A stretch of DNA of 64,000 nt from NCBI RefSeq assembly GCF_026625885.1, contig NZ_CP113068.1, forward strand, positions 2,790,001-2,854,000. The letters are read 5' to 3'. Made by a program: the position numbers and the translations under genes. The first letter of the stretch is position 1; each line of letters starts with the position of its first letter. The notes below the pieces were generated by a model. That model did not search any database. It was given only the letters and a program-made list of their open reading frames with translations, and was not told the origin of the DNA. The stretch is from Roseateles sp. SL47. Its GTDB lineage: Bacteria > Pseudomonadota > Gammaproteobacteria > Burkholderiales > Burkholderiaceae_C. Shown here piece by piece: positions 40,037 to 49,592 of this stretch.

Positions 40037-41605
40037 ATGAATCTGTTGCGTACCGCTTCGGTGGTTTCGGTGTTCACCTTGATGTCGCGCATCACCGGGC
40101 TGGTCCGGGAACAGATGATTGCGGCGCTGTTTGGTGCCAATGCCCTGACCGACGCCTATCAAGTGGCGTTCCGCATTCCTAATATGTTCCGCCGGCTGTT
40201 TGCCGAAGGCGCATTTTCGCAGGCCTTTGTGCCGGCTCTCGCCGCAGCACGCGCCCGGGATGGGGATGAAGCCACGCATGGCTTGATTGATGCGGTGTCC
40301 ACCGTGCTGGTGTGGGTGCAGATCGTCATCTGTGTGCTGGGCGTGGCCGCCGCGCCGCTGCTGGTGCTGGCCCTGGGGGCCAACCTGAACGATTCCGCCC
40401 ATGAAGCGGCCGTCACCATGACGCGCTGGATGTTCCCCTACATCGGCTGCATGTCGCTGGTGGCCTTGTCGGCGGGCATCCTCAACACCTGGAAGCGCTT
40501 TGTGGTGCCGGCGGTGACGCCGGTGCTCTTTAATCTGTCGTCCATCGCCGCCGGATATGGGCTCTCGCCGCTGCTGGATGGCTGGGGCTACCGCCCGATC
40601 TATTCACTGGCCATTGGTGTGGTGCTGGGCGGCATTCTGCAATTGGTGGTGCAGGTTCCCGCGCTCAAGCGGGTGCATCTGATGCCGCGCATCTCCTGGC
40701 GTTTGTCCGGCTTGCGCCGCGCCCTGGCCCATCCCGGTGTGCTGCAGGTGGGGCGGCAGATGGCGCCGGCATTGGTGGGCGTGGCGGTGGCCCAGGTGTC
40801 GCTGGTGATCAATACCCAGATCGCGATTTCGGTGGGTGAGGGCGCGGCCTCCTGGCTGACCTATGCCGACCGGCTGATGGAGTTTCCGATTGCCTTGCTG
40901 GGGGTGGCGCTGGGTGTGGTGCTGACGCCGCAGCTCTCCGCGGCCCAGGCCAAGGGGGACGGCCAGCAGTATTCCGACCTGCTGGACTGGGGCCTGCGCC
41001 TGGTGCTGCTGCTGGCGCTGCCCTGCGCCGTGGCCCTGCTGGTGTTTGCCGAGCCGCTGGTGGCGGTGCTGTATCAGCGCGGCGCGTTCAAGGCGGCCGA
41101 TGTGGCCGCCACCGCCCAGGCCGTGATGGGTTATGGGGTGGGCCTGATGGGTCTGGTGGGCGTGAAGATCCTCGCTCCCGGCTATTACGCGCGGCTGGAC
41201 ACCCGCACCCCGGTGCGCGTGGCGGTGCTGGTGCTGGTGCTGACCCAGGTGATGAACGGCATTTTTGTCTTCTGGCTGAAGATCGGTGTGGCGGGTCTGT
41301 CGCTGTCCATCGGCCTGGGGGCGGTGATCAATGCGGGCCTGCTGCTCTGGGGCCTGCGCAAGCTGGGCAGCTACACCCCGGCGCCGGGCTGGTTCTGGTT
41401 TGTGTTGCGGGTGGTTCTGGCCAGTGCGGCCATGGGCGGTCTGCAATGGTGGCTGGCCCATCATTTCGATTGGGTGGCCCTGGGGCAGCATGAACTGGTG
41501 CGTGCGGGTTGGATGGCGGTCAGCCTGGGCGGTTCGGCCCTGCTGTACTTTGCCCTGCTGCTGCTCTCCGGCATCCAGGTGCGCCATTTCATCAAGCGCG
41601 CTTGA
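40037..41605 (+). CDS. murJ: Lipid II flippase MurJ
   Basis: MurJ (MviN) flips undecaprenyl-linked peptidoglycan precursors across the inner membrane. The ATG at 40037 begins MNLLRTASVVSVFTLMSRITGLVREQMIA, the conserved first helix. The 522 residues contain about 14 hydrophobic segments and the family signature FRIPNMFRRLFAEGAFSQAFVPAL, including the central-cavity arginines. Later signatures are AYADRLMEFPIALLGVALGVVLTP and GAFKAADV. It is single and essential in most relatives. Confidence 0.97.
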   Translation: MNLLRTASVVSVFTLMSRITGLVREQMIAALFGANALTDAYQVAFRIPNMFRRLFAEGAFSQAFVPALAAARARDGDEATHGLIDAVSTVLVWVQIVICVLGVAAAPLLVLALGANLNDSAHEAAVTMTRWMFPYIGCMSLVALSAGILNTWKRFVVPAVTPVLFNLSSIAAGYGLSPLLDGWGYRPIYSLAIGVVLGGILQLVVQVPALKRVHLMPRISWRLSGLRRALAHPGVLQVGRQMAPALVGVAVAQVSLVINTQIAISVGEGAASWLTYADRLMEFPIALLGVALGVVLTPQLSAAQAKGDGQQYSDLLDWGLRLVLLLALPCAVALLVFAEPLVAVLYQRGAFKAADVAATAQAVMGYGVGLMGLVGVKILAPGYYARLDTRTPVRVAVLVLVLTQVMNGIFVFWLKIGVAGLSLSIGLGAVINAGLLLWGLRKLGSYTPAPGWFWFVLRVVLASAAMGGLQWWLAHHFDWVALGQHELVRAGWMAVSLGGSALLYFALLLLSGIQVRHFIKRA

Positions 41606-41657
41606 CCGGCATCGGGCTCGGCGCGCGACCCTCGCACAGGGCGTAGACTTGGGGCCT

Positions 41658-42431
41658 ATGAATTTGCCGTTGGATTGGGCCGTGCCGTCGGCACTCGACT
41701 ACTTCGCCACCTTGGTCGCTGACGACGAGGGGCTGAATCTGGCGGAGGCTGCAACGGCCATTGCGCTGGTGGATGTGCCGCATCTGGACGTCCAGCAGGT
41801 GATGGCCGAACTGGACCGGTTGGGGGAGCGTCTGCGCCGCCGCCTGCCGGCGGATGCGCCGCCCAGCCATCGGCTGCGCATGCTGAATCAATATTTCCAC
41901 GGCGAACTGGGCTTTGCCGGCAACGTCAACGATTACTACGCCATCGGCAACAGCTATCTGCATGAGGTGCTGGCCACCCGGCGCGGCATCCCCATCACCC
42001 TGGCCATTATTTATATGGAGCTGGCCGGCCATGTGGGCCTGCGGGTCAAGGGGGTGAGCTTTCCCGGCCATTTCCTGATGAAGCTGCGTCTGCCCCAAGG
42101 CGAGGTGGTGCTGGACCCGTTCAGCGGCCGTTCTCTGGGCCGCAGCGAACTGGACGAATTCCTGAGCCCCTGGCGGGAGCGGGCCGGCCTGGCGCCGGGA
42201 GAGCCGATGTCGCTGGACACCTTCCTGGGCACCGCCTCGCCGCGCCAGATCCTGGCGCGCATGTTGCGCAATCTGAAGCAGATCCATCTGGAGCAGGGCG
42301 ACCTGCCCCGCCTGCTGGCCATCCAGCAGCGCCTGGTGGCCCTGTTGCCGGAGGATCAGGCCGAAAAGGCGGAGCTGGCGCAATGCATCCAACAGATCCG
42401 GGACCGGGACGGTCCGGCGACCCTGCACTGA
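41658..42431 (+). CDS. SirB1-family transglutaminase-like/TPR protein
   Basis: This 257-residue protein matches the SirB1 (transglutaminase-like with TPR) family: MLNQYFHGELGFAGNVNDYYAIGNSYLHEVLATRRGIPITLAIIYMELAGHVGLRVKGVSFPGHFLMKL, then VVLDPFSG and the C-terminal helical segment RMLRNLKQIHLEQGDLPRLLAIQQRLVALLP. The catalytic Cys of true transglutaminases is not evident in this segment, so the protein is probably non-enzymatic. It lies between murJ and hda, as in related genomes. The ATG at 41658 opens the conserved region. Confidence 0.85.
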   Translation: MNLPLDWAVPSALDYFATLVADDEGLNLAEAATAIALVDVPHLDVQQVMAELDRLGERLRRRLPADAPPSHRLRMLNQYFHGELGFAGNVNDYYAIGNSYLHEVLATRRGIPITLAIIYMELAGHVGLRVKGVSFPGHFLMKLRLPQGEVVLDPFSGRSLGRSELDEFLSPWRERAGLAPGEPMSLDTFLGTASPRQILARMLRNLKQIHLEQGDLPRLLAIQQRLVALLPEDQAEKAELAQCIQQIRDRDGPATLH

Positions 42432-42565
42432 ACCTTTAGAATCCGGTTCGCTGTCCAACAGGTCCGCCAGGACCTTGTCCGGACGGGCGGGGCAGGCTTT
42501 GTTGACCGCATCCCGCGCCGCCCGGCGCGCCGTGCCGTTCCTGGCCCGCGCCCACCACCCAAGGC

Positions 42566-43252
42566 TTGAGTCGTTTGAAGCAAATTCCGCTGTCGCTGGG
42601 CCCCGAGCCCGACTACACCTTTGACAACCTGCTGCCCGGCGCGAACGTGGCGGCCCTGACGCACGTCCTGACGCTCGGGACCGGTGCGCCGCCGGTGTTT
42701 CTGTGGGGGCCGCCGGGGTGTGGCAAGACCCACGTGTTGCGGGCGCTCGCCCAGCGCTGGCAGGCCGCCGGTGCCCAGGTGGGCTGGTATGACGCGGACA
42801 CACCGCTGCCCTGGGAACTGCCCGCCCACCCCAGCCTGCTGCTGATGGACGACTGCCAGCGGTTTGATGCCGGCCAGCAGCACGCCGCCTTTGCCCTGTT
42901 TGTGGAGGCCGCGACCATGGGCCTGGCGGTGGTGGCCACGGGCACCGAGCCTCCCGTGGACCTGGCGCTGCGTGAAGATCTGCGCACCCGCCTGGCCTGG
43001 GGGCCGACCTTTGCCCTGCAGCCGCTGTCAGAAGCCGAAATCCGTGCCGTACTGCGGCGGGATGCCGACCGCCGCGGCCTGGTGCTGAGCGACGAGGTGA
43101 TGGACTACCTCCTGACCCGCTTCGCCCGCGACCTGAAACACCTGATGACCTTGCTGGACGGGCTGGATGAATTCTCCATGGCCAGCAAGCGTGCTGTCAC
43201 GGTGCCCCTGCTGCGCCAGATGCTGGCCGACCAGGGCGCGCATGCGCACTGA
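42566..43252 (+). CDS. hda: DnaA regulatory inactivator Hda
   Basis: Hda, an AAA+ DnaA homologue, works with the sliding clamp to hydrolyse DnaA-ATP and prevent re-initiation. Start codon is TTG, at 42566 or 42575; AAGG lies upstream with better spacing for 42575, where the protein begins LKQIPLSLGP, close to the clamp-binding QL-LP/F peptide of Hda. Walker A GPPGCGKTHVLRAL is a full P-loop, Walker B is LLLMDDCQRF, and sensor regions follow. A non-ATG start limits expression, as also seen in E. coli hda. The 134-bp gap before it shows nothing obvious. Confidence 0.9.
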   Translation: MSRLKQIPLSLGPEPDYTFDNLLPGANVAALTHVLTLGTGAPPVFLWGPPGCGKTHVLRALAQRWQAAGAQVGWYDADTPLPWELPAHPSLLLMDDCQRFDAGQQHAAFALFVEAATMGLAVVATGTEPPVDLALREDLRTRLAWGPTFALQPLSEAEIRAVLRRDADRRGLVLSDEVMDYLLTRFARDLKHLMTLLDGLDEFSMASKRAVTVPLLRQMLADQGAHAH

Positions 43253-43284
43253 CTTTTTTTCTGCCTCCCGAAGGAATTGACATC

Positions 43285-43953
43285 GTGGATCTGACCCTGT
43301 TCGACCTGGACGGTACCCTGATTCCCCAGGATTCGGACCATGCTTTTGGCGCCTACATGGTGGAGATCGGTTGGGCGGACGGCCAAGCCTGGGCGGCGCG
43401 CAACGACAACTTCTATCAGCACTACCAGAACGGCACCCTCAATCTGGACGAATACATCGAGTTCGCCACCTCGGTCTGGCGAGCCCGCCCGCTGGCCGAA
43501 GCCCTGGCGGCACGGTCCGCGTTCATGGAGCGAGTGATCACCCCGATGTTGCGCGACAATGCGCGCGCACTGGTGCAACGCCACCTGGATGCCGGTGACC
43601 TGGTGGTGGTGGTGACGGCCACCAACGAATTTGTGACCGAATTGATCCCCAAGGCGTTTGGCATTGACCACTTGATTGCCGTGAAGCTGGAGCGGGACGA
43701 CGCGGGGCGCTACACCGGGCGCATCAACGGTGTGCCGTCCTTCCAGGGCGGCAAGGTGGTGCGGGTGCGCCAGTGGCTGGAGCAGCAGGGCCGGCGCTGG
43801 GAGGACTTCGAGCGTGTGCATTTTTATAGCGACTCGATGAATGACCTGCCGCTGCTGGAACAGGTCAGCCATCCGGTGGCGACCAATCCCAGCACGGCGC
43901 TGGACACGCTGGCGCGCGAGCGCGGCTGGCCAATACTGAAGTTGTTCGAATGA
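43285..43953 (+). CDS. HAD-superfamily IB phosphatase (SerB/HisB-N like)
   Basis: A GTG start at 43285 follows GAAGGA by about 10 nt. Motif I DLDGTL (nucleophile Asp), motif II T in VVVVTATNEF, motif III Lys in FQGGKVVRV and motif IV SDSMNDLPLLE are all present in the 222 residues, with an inserted helical cap of subfamily IB. Related proteins act on phosphoserine or histidinol phosphate; the substrate here is undetermined. It overlaps pcnB by 4 nt. Confidence 0.85.
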   Translation: MDLTLFDLDGTLIPQDSDHAFGAYMVEIGWADGQAWAARNDNFYQHYQNGTLNLDEYIEFATSVWRARPLAEALAARSAFMERVITPMLRDNARALVQRHLDAGDLVVVVTATNEFVTELIPKAFGIDHLIAVKLERDDAGRYTGRINGVPSFQGGKVVRVRQWLEQQGRRWEDFERVHFYSDSMNDLPLLEQVSHPVATNPSTALDTLARERGWPILKLFE

Positions 43954-45692
43954 TTAAGAAACTGTTCAACAAGTTGCTGGGTAAACCCGAAGGCGCCGCC
44001 TCGAAGGCGACGCCCCTGGGCCGCCGTGTCGAGATTGGCGCGGAAGAACACCGCATCGACCCCGAACTGCTGGATGAACGCGGCGTCAAGGTGGTCCAGG
44101 GCCTGACGGATGCCGGCTTTGAGGCCTATATCGTGGGCGGCGCCGTGCGCGACCTGCTGCTGGGCCGCCGCCCGAAGGACTTCGACGTGGCCACCGATGC
44201 AACGCCGGAGCAGGTGAAGAACCAGTTCCGTCGGGCCTTCATCATCGGCCGGCGCTTCCGCATCGTGCACGTGGTGTTCGGTCGGGGACGCGAGCATGAG
44301 GTGATTGAAGTCTCCACCTTCCGCGCGCTGCTGACGCAGGACGACGCCGAGCAGGTGCAAGGCAATGAGAAGACCTCGAAGGACGCACTGGCTGGCAAGT
44401 CCCATGTGGTCGATGCCAGCGGGCGCGTGCTGCGGGACAACGTCTGGGGCCCCCAGGTGGAAGATGCGGCCCGCCGCGACTTCACCGTCAACGCCCTGTA
44501 TTACGACCCCCAGCGCCAGTTGGTGGTGGACTATCACGGCGGTCTGGCCGACAGCCGCAAGAAGGTCCTGCGCATGATCGGCGACCCGGAGACCCGTTAT
44601 CGGGAAGACCCGGTCCGCATCCTGCGCGCGGTGCGTTTTGCCGCCAAGCTGGGCTTCACGATTGAACCCAAGACCCGCGCTCCGATCGCCTCGATGTCTG
44701 CGCTGCTGGCCAATGTGCCGCTTTCGCGCATGTTCGATGAAATGATCAAGCTGCTGCAGACCGGCCATGCCCTGGCCAGCCTGGAGGAGCTGCGCAAGCA
44801 GGGTCTGGCGCGAGGCATCTTCCCGATTCTGGACGCGGTGCTGGATGAAAACGGCGCGCTGCCGGACAACGTGCATGGCCGGTTCGTGCGGCTTGCGCTG
44901 GAAGACACCGACAAGCGGGTGGCTGAAGGCCGCTCGGTGGCGCCGAGCTTCATGCTGGCCTGCATGCTGTGGGGCGATGTCCAGCAGCGCTGGACCCGTT
45001 TGATCGCCAATGGCGAAGGACCGGTGCCGGCGTTGCAGCAGGCGATTGACCTGGTGTTTGATGCCCGCGTGGGCGACATCTCCGGCCGCGGCAAGCTGGC
45101 GGCGGACATGCGTGAAATCTGGATGATGCAGCCGCGCTTTGAGCGCCGCACGGGGAGCGGCCCGCACCGACTGATCGAACAGCCCCGGTACCGGGCCGGC
45201 TTCGACTTCCTGGCCCTGCGCGCCGAAGCGGGCGAGGTGGACGCCACCTTGGCCGACTGGTGGGAAGACTTCGCCCTGGGCAACGAGGATGAGCGTCGCG
45301 CCCTGCTGGACCAGGCGCGGGAATCCCAGCGGCAATCCGGCTCCAAGAGCCGTCCCAAGCAGGGCGGCGGCCGGGTGCATCAGGTGGCGCGTGGGGTGGT
45401 CAGCCAGTCGGTGGGTGACGCCGGTGAGGCTGCGGAGCCGGCGGCTGGCAAGGCCCGGCGCGGTGCGGCGGCTGATCGTTCGGCTGACCGGGCGTCCGAC
45501 GACGAGGACGAGGACGATTTTGACGATCGCGACCCGGCTGCCGATTTCGGTGGTGAGGGGGAGGGTGGCGCAGCACGCGCCAATCCCGCGCGCAAGCGGC
45601 GTCGTCGCCGCAAGCCGAAGGCCGCTGGTGGCGGCGGTGCCGGCCACGGCGGTGGCGACTCCGGTGGGTCCGCTGCCGGCGGTGGGGCCTGA
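43950..45692 (+). CDS. pcnB: Poly(A) polymerase I
   Basis: PcnB adds 3' poly(A) tails that promote RNA decay. The nucleotidyltransferase core has EAYIVGGAVRDLLLGRRPKDFDVATDA with the catalytic Asp pair, then RRFRIVHVVFG and the RNA-binding head VRFAAKLGFTIE. The family is distinguished from CCA-adding enzymes by the lead sequence IDPELLDERGVKVVQGL. The last ~110 residues are low complexity: an acidic stretch (ASDDEDEDDFDDRD), a basic patch (ARKRRRRRKPK) and a Gly-rich end, likely disordered and RNA-binding. It starts inside the phosphatase stop and precedes folK by 15 nt, the usual pcnB-folK order. Confidence 0.95.
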   Translation: MIKKLFNKLLGKPEGAASKATPLGRRVEIGAEEHRIDPELLDERGVKVVQGLTDAGFEAYIVGGAVRDLLLGRRPKDFDVATDATPEQVKNQFRRAFIIGRRFRIVHVVFGRGREHEVIEVSTFRALLTQDDAEQVQGNEKTSKDALAGKSHVVDASGRVLRDNVWGPQVEDAARRDFTVNALYYDPQRQLVVDYHGGLADSRKKVLRMIGDPETRYREDPVRILRAVRFAAKLGFTIEPKTRAPIASMSALLANVPLSRMFDEMIKLLQTGHALASLEELRKQGLARGIFPILDAVLDENGALPDNVHGRFVRLALEDTDKRVAEGRSVAPSFMLACMLWGDVQQRWTRLIANGEGPVPALQQAIDLVFDARVGDISGRGKLAADMREIWMMQPRFERRTGSGPHRLIEQPRYRAGFDFLALRAEAGEVDATLADWWEDFALGNEDERRALLDQARESQRQSGSKSRPKQGGGRVHQVARGVVSQSVGDAGEAAEPAAGKARRGAAADRSADRASDDEDEDDFDDRDPAADFGGEGEGGAARANPARKRRRRRKPKAAGGGGAGHGGGDSGGSAAGGGA

Positions 45693-45707
45693 GGCGCCCG
45701 GCGCGAC

Positions 45708-46211
45708 ATGAGCCAGGCCTACGTGGCCCTGGGGGCCAACCTCGGCGACTTGCGCCAGACCTTGGAGTCGGCGCTGGCCGACTTGATGGCGTGGCCCGGC
45801 ATCCGGGTGACGCGGGTGTCGAGCGCCTGGCATAGCGCGCCGGTTGGCTGTGAAGGGCCGGACTATCTCAATGCGGTCGCCGCCATCAACACCTCGCTTG
45901 CGCCCCTGGCGTTGCTGGATGCGCTGCAGGCCATCGAGCAGCGGCATGGGCGTGAGAGGCCTTTTGTGAATGCGCCGCGCACCCTGGATCTCGACCTGTT
46001 GTTGTATGAACAGCAGCAGATCCACTCCGAGCGCCTGACCGTGCCACATCCCCGCCTGCATCAGCGCGCATTTGTGGTGTTGCCGCTGCTGGAACTGGCG
46101 CCCGAACTGCATCTGCCCGGCCTGGGCCCGCTGCGCGAGCATGAAGCCGCTGTGCGGGACCAGTCCCTCACGCGCGAGCCTCAAGCGTTGGTGCCTGTGC
46201 TCGCAGGCTGA
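45708..46211 (+). CDS. folK: 2-amino-4-hydroxy-6-hydroxymethyldihydropteridine pyrophosphokinase
   Basis: FolK transfers pyrophosphate to the pterin in folate synthesis. The 167 residues show YVALGANLGDLRQTLESAL, YLNAVAAINTSLAPLALLDALQAIEQRHGRER and the signature R-T-L-D-L-D-L-L-L-Y with the magnesium-binding Asp pair, then PHPRLHQRAFVVLPLLELAP. It is cotranscribed with pcnB. The 247-bp gap after it contains no gene or convincing promoter. Confidence 0.97.
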   Translation: MSQAYVALGANLGDLRQTLESALADLMAWPGIRVTRVSSAWHSAPVGCEGPDYLNAVAAINTSLAPLALLDALQAIEQRHGRERPFVNAPRTLDLDLLLYEQQQIHSERLTVPHPRLHQRAFVVLPLLELAPELHLPGLGPLREHEAAVRDQSLTREPQALVPVLAG

Positions 46212-46458
46212 TCCCTCTCCCGAGCCCCTGCACAGCGCGCCCCCGATCAATTGCATCGATGCCGGGCGGCTGCCGCCCAAATGGTGGCCCCCACACCCCA
46301 AAGCCCCTGCCGAACGCCAGGGCATCGCGCAAAAAGCCGTCATGTCCGAAGGAAAGCAAGGGCCTGGGCAACGCTCTCAATCCCGCCTTTCGGCCTGCAC
46401 GGCTACACTTGCGCCCTTGCCGTATGACACGGCCATGACTTTTTTGTGACGAGAACCC

Positions 46459-47106
46459 ATGTTTTTCGGCAAGTTGCTGCCCCGTGAGGGCAATTTTTTT
46501 GAGCTATTCAATCAGCACGGTGCGCAAATCGTTGAGGGGGCTCGCGCCTTCATGCTGATGATCCAGAACTACAACGACATCACGCTGCGCGAGAAATACG
46601 CGGCCGAAGTGGACAAGGCCGAGCACCACGCCGACCGGATCACCGCCGAGGTGAACCGTCTGCTGCACCGCACCTTCATCACGCCGATCGACCGGGAACA
46701 GATCCACGGTCTGATCAATGCGATGGACGACATCCTGGACCTGCTGCAGGACTCGTCCGAGACCATGCAGCTGTACGACGTGCGCTCGATCCCGGAAGAA
46801 GTGCTGCGCCTGGGTGATCTGTCGGCCAAGTGCTGCGAGCGTGTGCAGCATGCGGTGTCGCTGCTGCCGAAGCTGAGCGAGTCGCTGACGGCGGAAGCCG
46901 CCATCAAGACCTGCGAAGAGATCGACAAGCTGGAGTCCGATGCCGACCGCGTGATGCGGGCGGCCATGTCCAAGCTGTTCCGCGAGCAGCCGGATGTGCG
47001 TGAACTGATCAAGCTGAAGGCGATCTACGAGCAGCTGGAATCGATTTCCGACCGTTGTGAAGACGTGGCCAACCTGATCGAGGGCATCGTCCTCGAGAAT
47101 TCCTGA
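46459..47106 (+). CDS. DUF47 (PhoU-like) phosphate transport regulator
   Basis: This 215-residue helical protein matches the TIGR00153/DUF47 family, PhoU-like in fold: FFELFNQHGAQIVEGARAFMLMIQNYND, EHHADRITAEVNRLLHRTFITPIDREQIHGLINAMDDILDLLQ. Such genes almost always precede a Pit transporter, as here (14-nt gap), and probably modulate its activity. Starts at ATG 46459 with GACGAGAA upstream. Confidence 0.9.
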   Translation: MFFGKLLPREGNFFELFNQHGAQIVEGARAFMLMIQNYNDITLREKYAAEVDKAEHHADRITAEVNRLLHRTFITPIDREQIHGLINAMDDILDLLQDSSETMQLYDVRSIPEEVLRLGDLSAKCCERVQHAVSLLPKLSESLTAEAAIKTCEEIDKLESDADRVMRAAMSKLFREQPDVRELIKLKAIYEQLESISDRCEDVANLIEGIVLENS

Positions 47107-47120
47107 TCTGGGGTCGGCTG

Positions 47121-48131
47121 ATGGGAACGATGCAGGTGGCCTTCTGGGTCGTGGCCATGCTCGTGGTGCTGGCCGTGCTGTTCGACTTCATGAACGGCTT
47201 CCACGACGCGGCCAATTCGATCGCCACCGTGGTGTCCACGGGGGTGCTGAAGCCTCAGCAGGCGGTGCTGTTTGCGGCCTTCTTCAATGTGGTCGCGGTG
47301 GCCTTCTTTGAACTGAAGGTGGCGGCCACGATCGGCAAGGGCAGTATCGACCCGGGCATCGTGGATCACCATGTGATCTTTGGTGCCTTGATCGGGGCGA
47401 TCTCCTGGAACGTGATCACCTGGTTCTACGGGATTCCGTCCAGTTCGTCGCATGCGTTGATCGGCGGGCTGGTGGGCGCGGCAATTGCAAAGGCCGGCAC
47501 CAAAGGGCTGATCATGGGCGGTATCGGCAAGACGGTGCTGTTCATCTTTGTGTCGCCATTGCTGGGCTTCTTGCTGGGCTCGCTGTTGATGGTGCTCGTG
47601 GCGTGGGTGTTCCGGCGCAGTTCGCCGCTGCGGGTGGACAACTGGTTCCGTCGGCTGCAGTTGCTGTCCGCCGGGCTGTACAGCCTGGGCCACGGCGGTA
47701 ACGATGCGCAGAAGACCATCGGGCTGATCTGGATGCTGCTGATTGCATCCGGGTATGCGTCCGGCACGGAGCATTCGCCGCCCACCTGGGTGATCGGCGC
47801 CTGTTATCTGGCCATCGGCCTGGGCACGATGTTCGGCGGATGGCGGATCGTGCGGACGATGGGCCAGAAGATCACGAAGCTGAAGCCGGTGGGCGGGTTC
47901 TGCGCGGAAACGGGCGGGGCGATGACGCTGTTCCTGGCAACGGCGCTGGGCATTCCGGTGTCCACCACGCACACCATCACGGGAGCGATCGTGGGGGTGG
48001 GGTCGACGCAGCGTGCGTCGTCGGTGCGGTGGGGGGTGGCCGGCAATATCGTCTGGGCCTGGATCTTCACGATTCCCGCATCAGCCTTTATTGGGGGTGT
48101 CTTTTACTGGCTGAGCTTTACGGTGTTCTGA
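47121..48131 (+). CDS. Inorganic phosphate transporter, Pit family
   Basis: The 336-residue membrane protein has the duplicated PiT signature: FDFMNGFHDAANSIATVVSTGVL near the N-terminus and the second copy GNDAQKTIGLIWMLL / GIPVSTTHTITGAIVGVG in the C-terminal half, with SSSHALIGGLVGAA. It takes up metal-phosphate complexes with protons at low affinity. It is cotranscribed with the DUF47 gene. Confidence 0.95.
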   Translation: MGTMQVAFWVVAMLVVLAVLFDFMNGFHDAANSIATVVSTGVLKPQQAVLFAAFFNVVAVAFFELKVAATIGKGSIDPGIVDHHVIFGALIGAISWNVITWFYGIPSSSSHALIGGLVGAAIAKAGTKGLIMGGIGKTVLFIFVSPLLGFLLGSLLMVLVAWVFRRSSPLRVDNWFRRLQLLSAGLYSLGHGGNDAQKTIGLIWMLLIASGYASGTEHSPPTWVIGACYLAIGLGTMFGGWRIVRTMGQKITKLKPVGGFCAETGGAMTLFLATALGIPVSTTHTITGAIVGVGSTQRASSVRWGVAGNIVWAWIFTIPASAFIGGVFYWLSFTVF

Positions 48132-48169
48132 TCCAGCGCCAAGCGATGGGCGCCCTCAGCCGACGCCGC

Positions 48170-48643
48170 TCATTGGCTGATGTCCTGCGCCGCCTCGACC
48201 TGCGATTCGAAATATCGCTGGGCGGAAAATGCGATGGAGGCCATCAGGCACGCGCCGCCCACCAGGAGGCAGGCGACAACGCCAATGACGGGCCCCCATC
48301 CGGTGGCCCGTGGCGGTAGCCCGGGGTTGTGGCGCTCATTCCACCGGTCGTCCGGGGTGAGGCCATGGAGGATGCCGGCCAGCATGCTCTGGGCCATCAT
48401 GAACCCCAGCAGCGGAATGAGAAACCAGGCCAGACGGTCGTCCTGGCCCAGCACGTCCATGCGGTGGACCCCATACAGGCCAAGCAGTGTGGGGAGCGGG
48501 TGCGCCCAGGCCCAGCGGTCCTGCAGTCCGTAGAGGTAGAAGCGGTGTCCCCCCAGGCTGCCCAGCCCAAAGCTGAGCCAGGTGGCCACCGTCTTGGAAC
48601 GGTAGGACCGATGCTGTCGTGCAGAACCGATCCCGGCACTCAT
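48170..48643 (-). CDS. TM2-domain-like small membrane protein
   Basis: This 157-residue protein starts with KTVATWLSFGLGSLGGHRFYLYGLQDRW, the pattern of TM2-domain proteins (two helices with a G-x-H-R-F-Y turn), followed by two more hydrophobic segments (LAWFLIPLLGFMMAQSMLAGIL, VIGVVACLLVGGACLMASIAF). Function unknown. It starts within the stop of the acetyltransferase gene (4-nt overlap), so the two are coupled. Confidence 0.75.
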   Translation of the reverse strand: MSAGIGSARQHRSYRSKTVATWLSFGLGSLGGHRFYLYGLQDRWAWAHPLPTLLGLYGVHRMDVLGQDDRLAWFLIPLLGFMMAQSMLAGILHGLTPDDRWNERHNPGLPPRATGWGPVIGVVACLLVGGACLMASIAFSAQRYFESQVEAAQDISQ

Positions 48644-49275
48644 GCGGCAGGTGCTGGATCGGCAGTTGTGGAAGTGGCCGATGTTGCAGCGGTCGCCGCA
48701 GCGGGCGATGAGGCCACCGCAGGCGTCGCGGTGGGGGTGCTGGTGTCGCCCTGGCCGAGTTGGCGCTGCATCAGCACCACGTCCAGCCAGCGGCCGAACT
48801 TCCAGCCGGCGGATTTCAGCAGGCCGTTCTGTTCAAAGCCCAGGGTGCGGTGCACGCCGATCGACCCCAGGTTCTGGGAGTCGCCGATGACGGCAATCAT
48901 CTGCCGCGCCCCCGCCGCCTCGCAGCGCGCAATCAGCTCCGCCAGCAGCAGCCGGCCAATGCCCTGGCCTTGCGCCTGCGGCGACAGGTAGATGGAGTCT
49001 TCCACAAAGTAGCGGTAGGCCAGCCGGGGGCGGAAATAGTTGGCATAGGCGTAACCCAACACCTGGCCGTCACGCTCGGCCACCAGATAGGGGAGGCTGC
49101 GGCTCAGCACCTCGGTGCGCCGGCGCGCCATCTCGGCACGGTCTGGCACATCGGTCTCGAAAGTGCCGGTGCCATGGAGCACCGCATGCTCGTAAATCTG
49201 CTGGATGGCGGCAATGTCACCCTCCATGCTGGGGCGAATCACGAGGGGAGCGGTACTACTGGGGGATGTGGTCAT
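48640..49275 (-). CDS. GNAT acetyltransferase, phosphinothricin acetyltransferase-like
   Basis: The 211-residue protein has the PAT/Bar pattern: IRPSMEGDIAAIQQIYEHAVLHGTGTFETDVPD, YAYANYFRPRLAYRYFVEDSIYLSPQAQGQGIGRLLL (acetyl-CoA loop Q-x-x-G-I-G), MIAVIGDSQNLGSIGVHRTLGFEQNGLLKSAGWKFGRWLDVVLMQ. Relatives acetylate methionine sulfone/sulfoximine or phosphinothricin. The C-terminal 35 residues are Ala/Thr/Ser repeats not seen in the family core. ATG at 49275 chosen, since the upstream open frame is not family-like. Confidence 0.85.
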   Translation of the reverse strand: MTTSPSSTAPLVIRPSMEGDIAAIQQIYEHAVLHGTGTFETDVPDRAEMARRRTEVLSRSLPYLVAERDGQVLGYAYANYFRPRLAYRYFVEDSIYLSPQAQGQGIGRLLLAELIARCEAAGARQMIAVIGDSQNLGSIGVHRTLGFEQNGLLKSAGWKFGRWLDVVLMQRQLGQGDTSTPTATPAVASSPAAATAATSATSTTADPAPAA

Positions 49276-49592
49276 TGGGGGAAGAGGACAAAGCGTCAAA
49301 CCCGAGTTTATAATGCCCGGTTTTGGCGCTGGCCGACAGGTGTGAGGTGTTTGTTGGGGGGACTTCCGCAGGGGAGCAAGGATGCAGGAATGCAGACATG
49401 CTACCGCTACGGGGATCTTCTTGACGGCTGTTGGCGTATCTACGGTGCCACTTTGGATTTTTTGGAGTTTTCGCGCGGCAAGACGGTCCAGCACCTCACA
49501 CGCGTCCCGTACCGAAAACTCTGCCCCCTGATCTGCTTGCCCCTGTGTGTCTCCCTGGTGCGGTGGAACGCTAGAACACTGAAGGATTGATC
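49276..49592 (+). promoter_or_regulatory. rpsP operon promoter and long leader
   Basis: This 317-bp gap holds no gene. TATAAT at 49309-49314 has AGGACA (49285-49290) 18 bp upstream and points at rpsP. If used, the mRNA leader would be about 270 nt, long enough for feedback or structural control; I did not find a defined leader element. Confidence 0.5.

Noticed and set aside
43824..46343. An 839-codon open frame on the minus strand
   Set aside because: It runs opposite phosphatase, pcnB and folK and is rich in His, Gln, Arg and Gly. It is a codon-bias shadow of high-GC genes.
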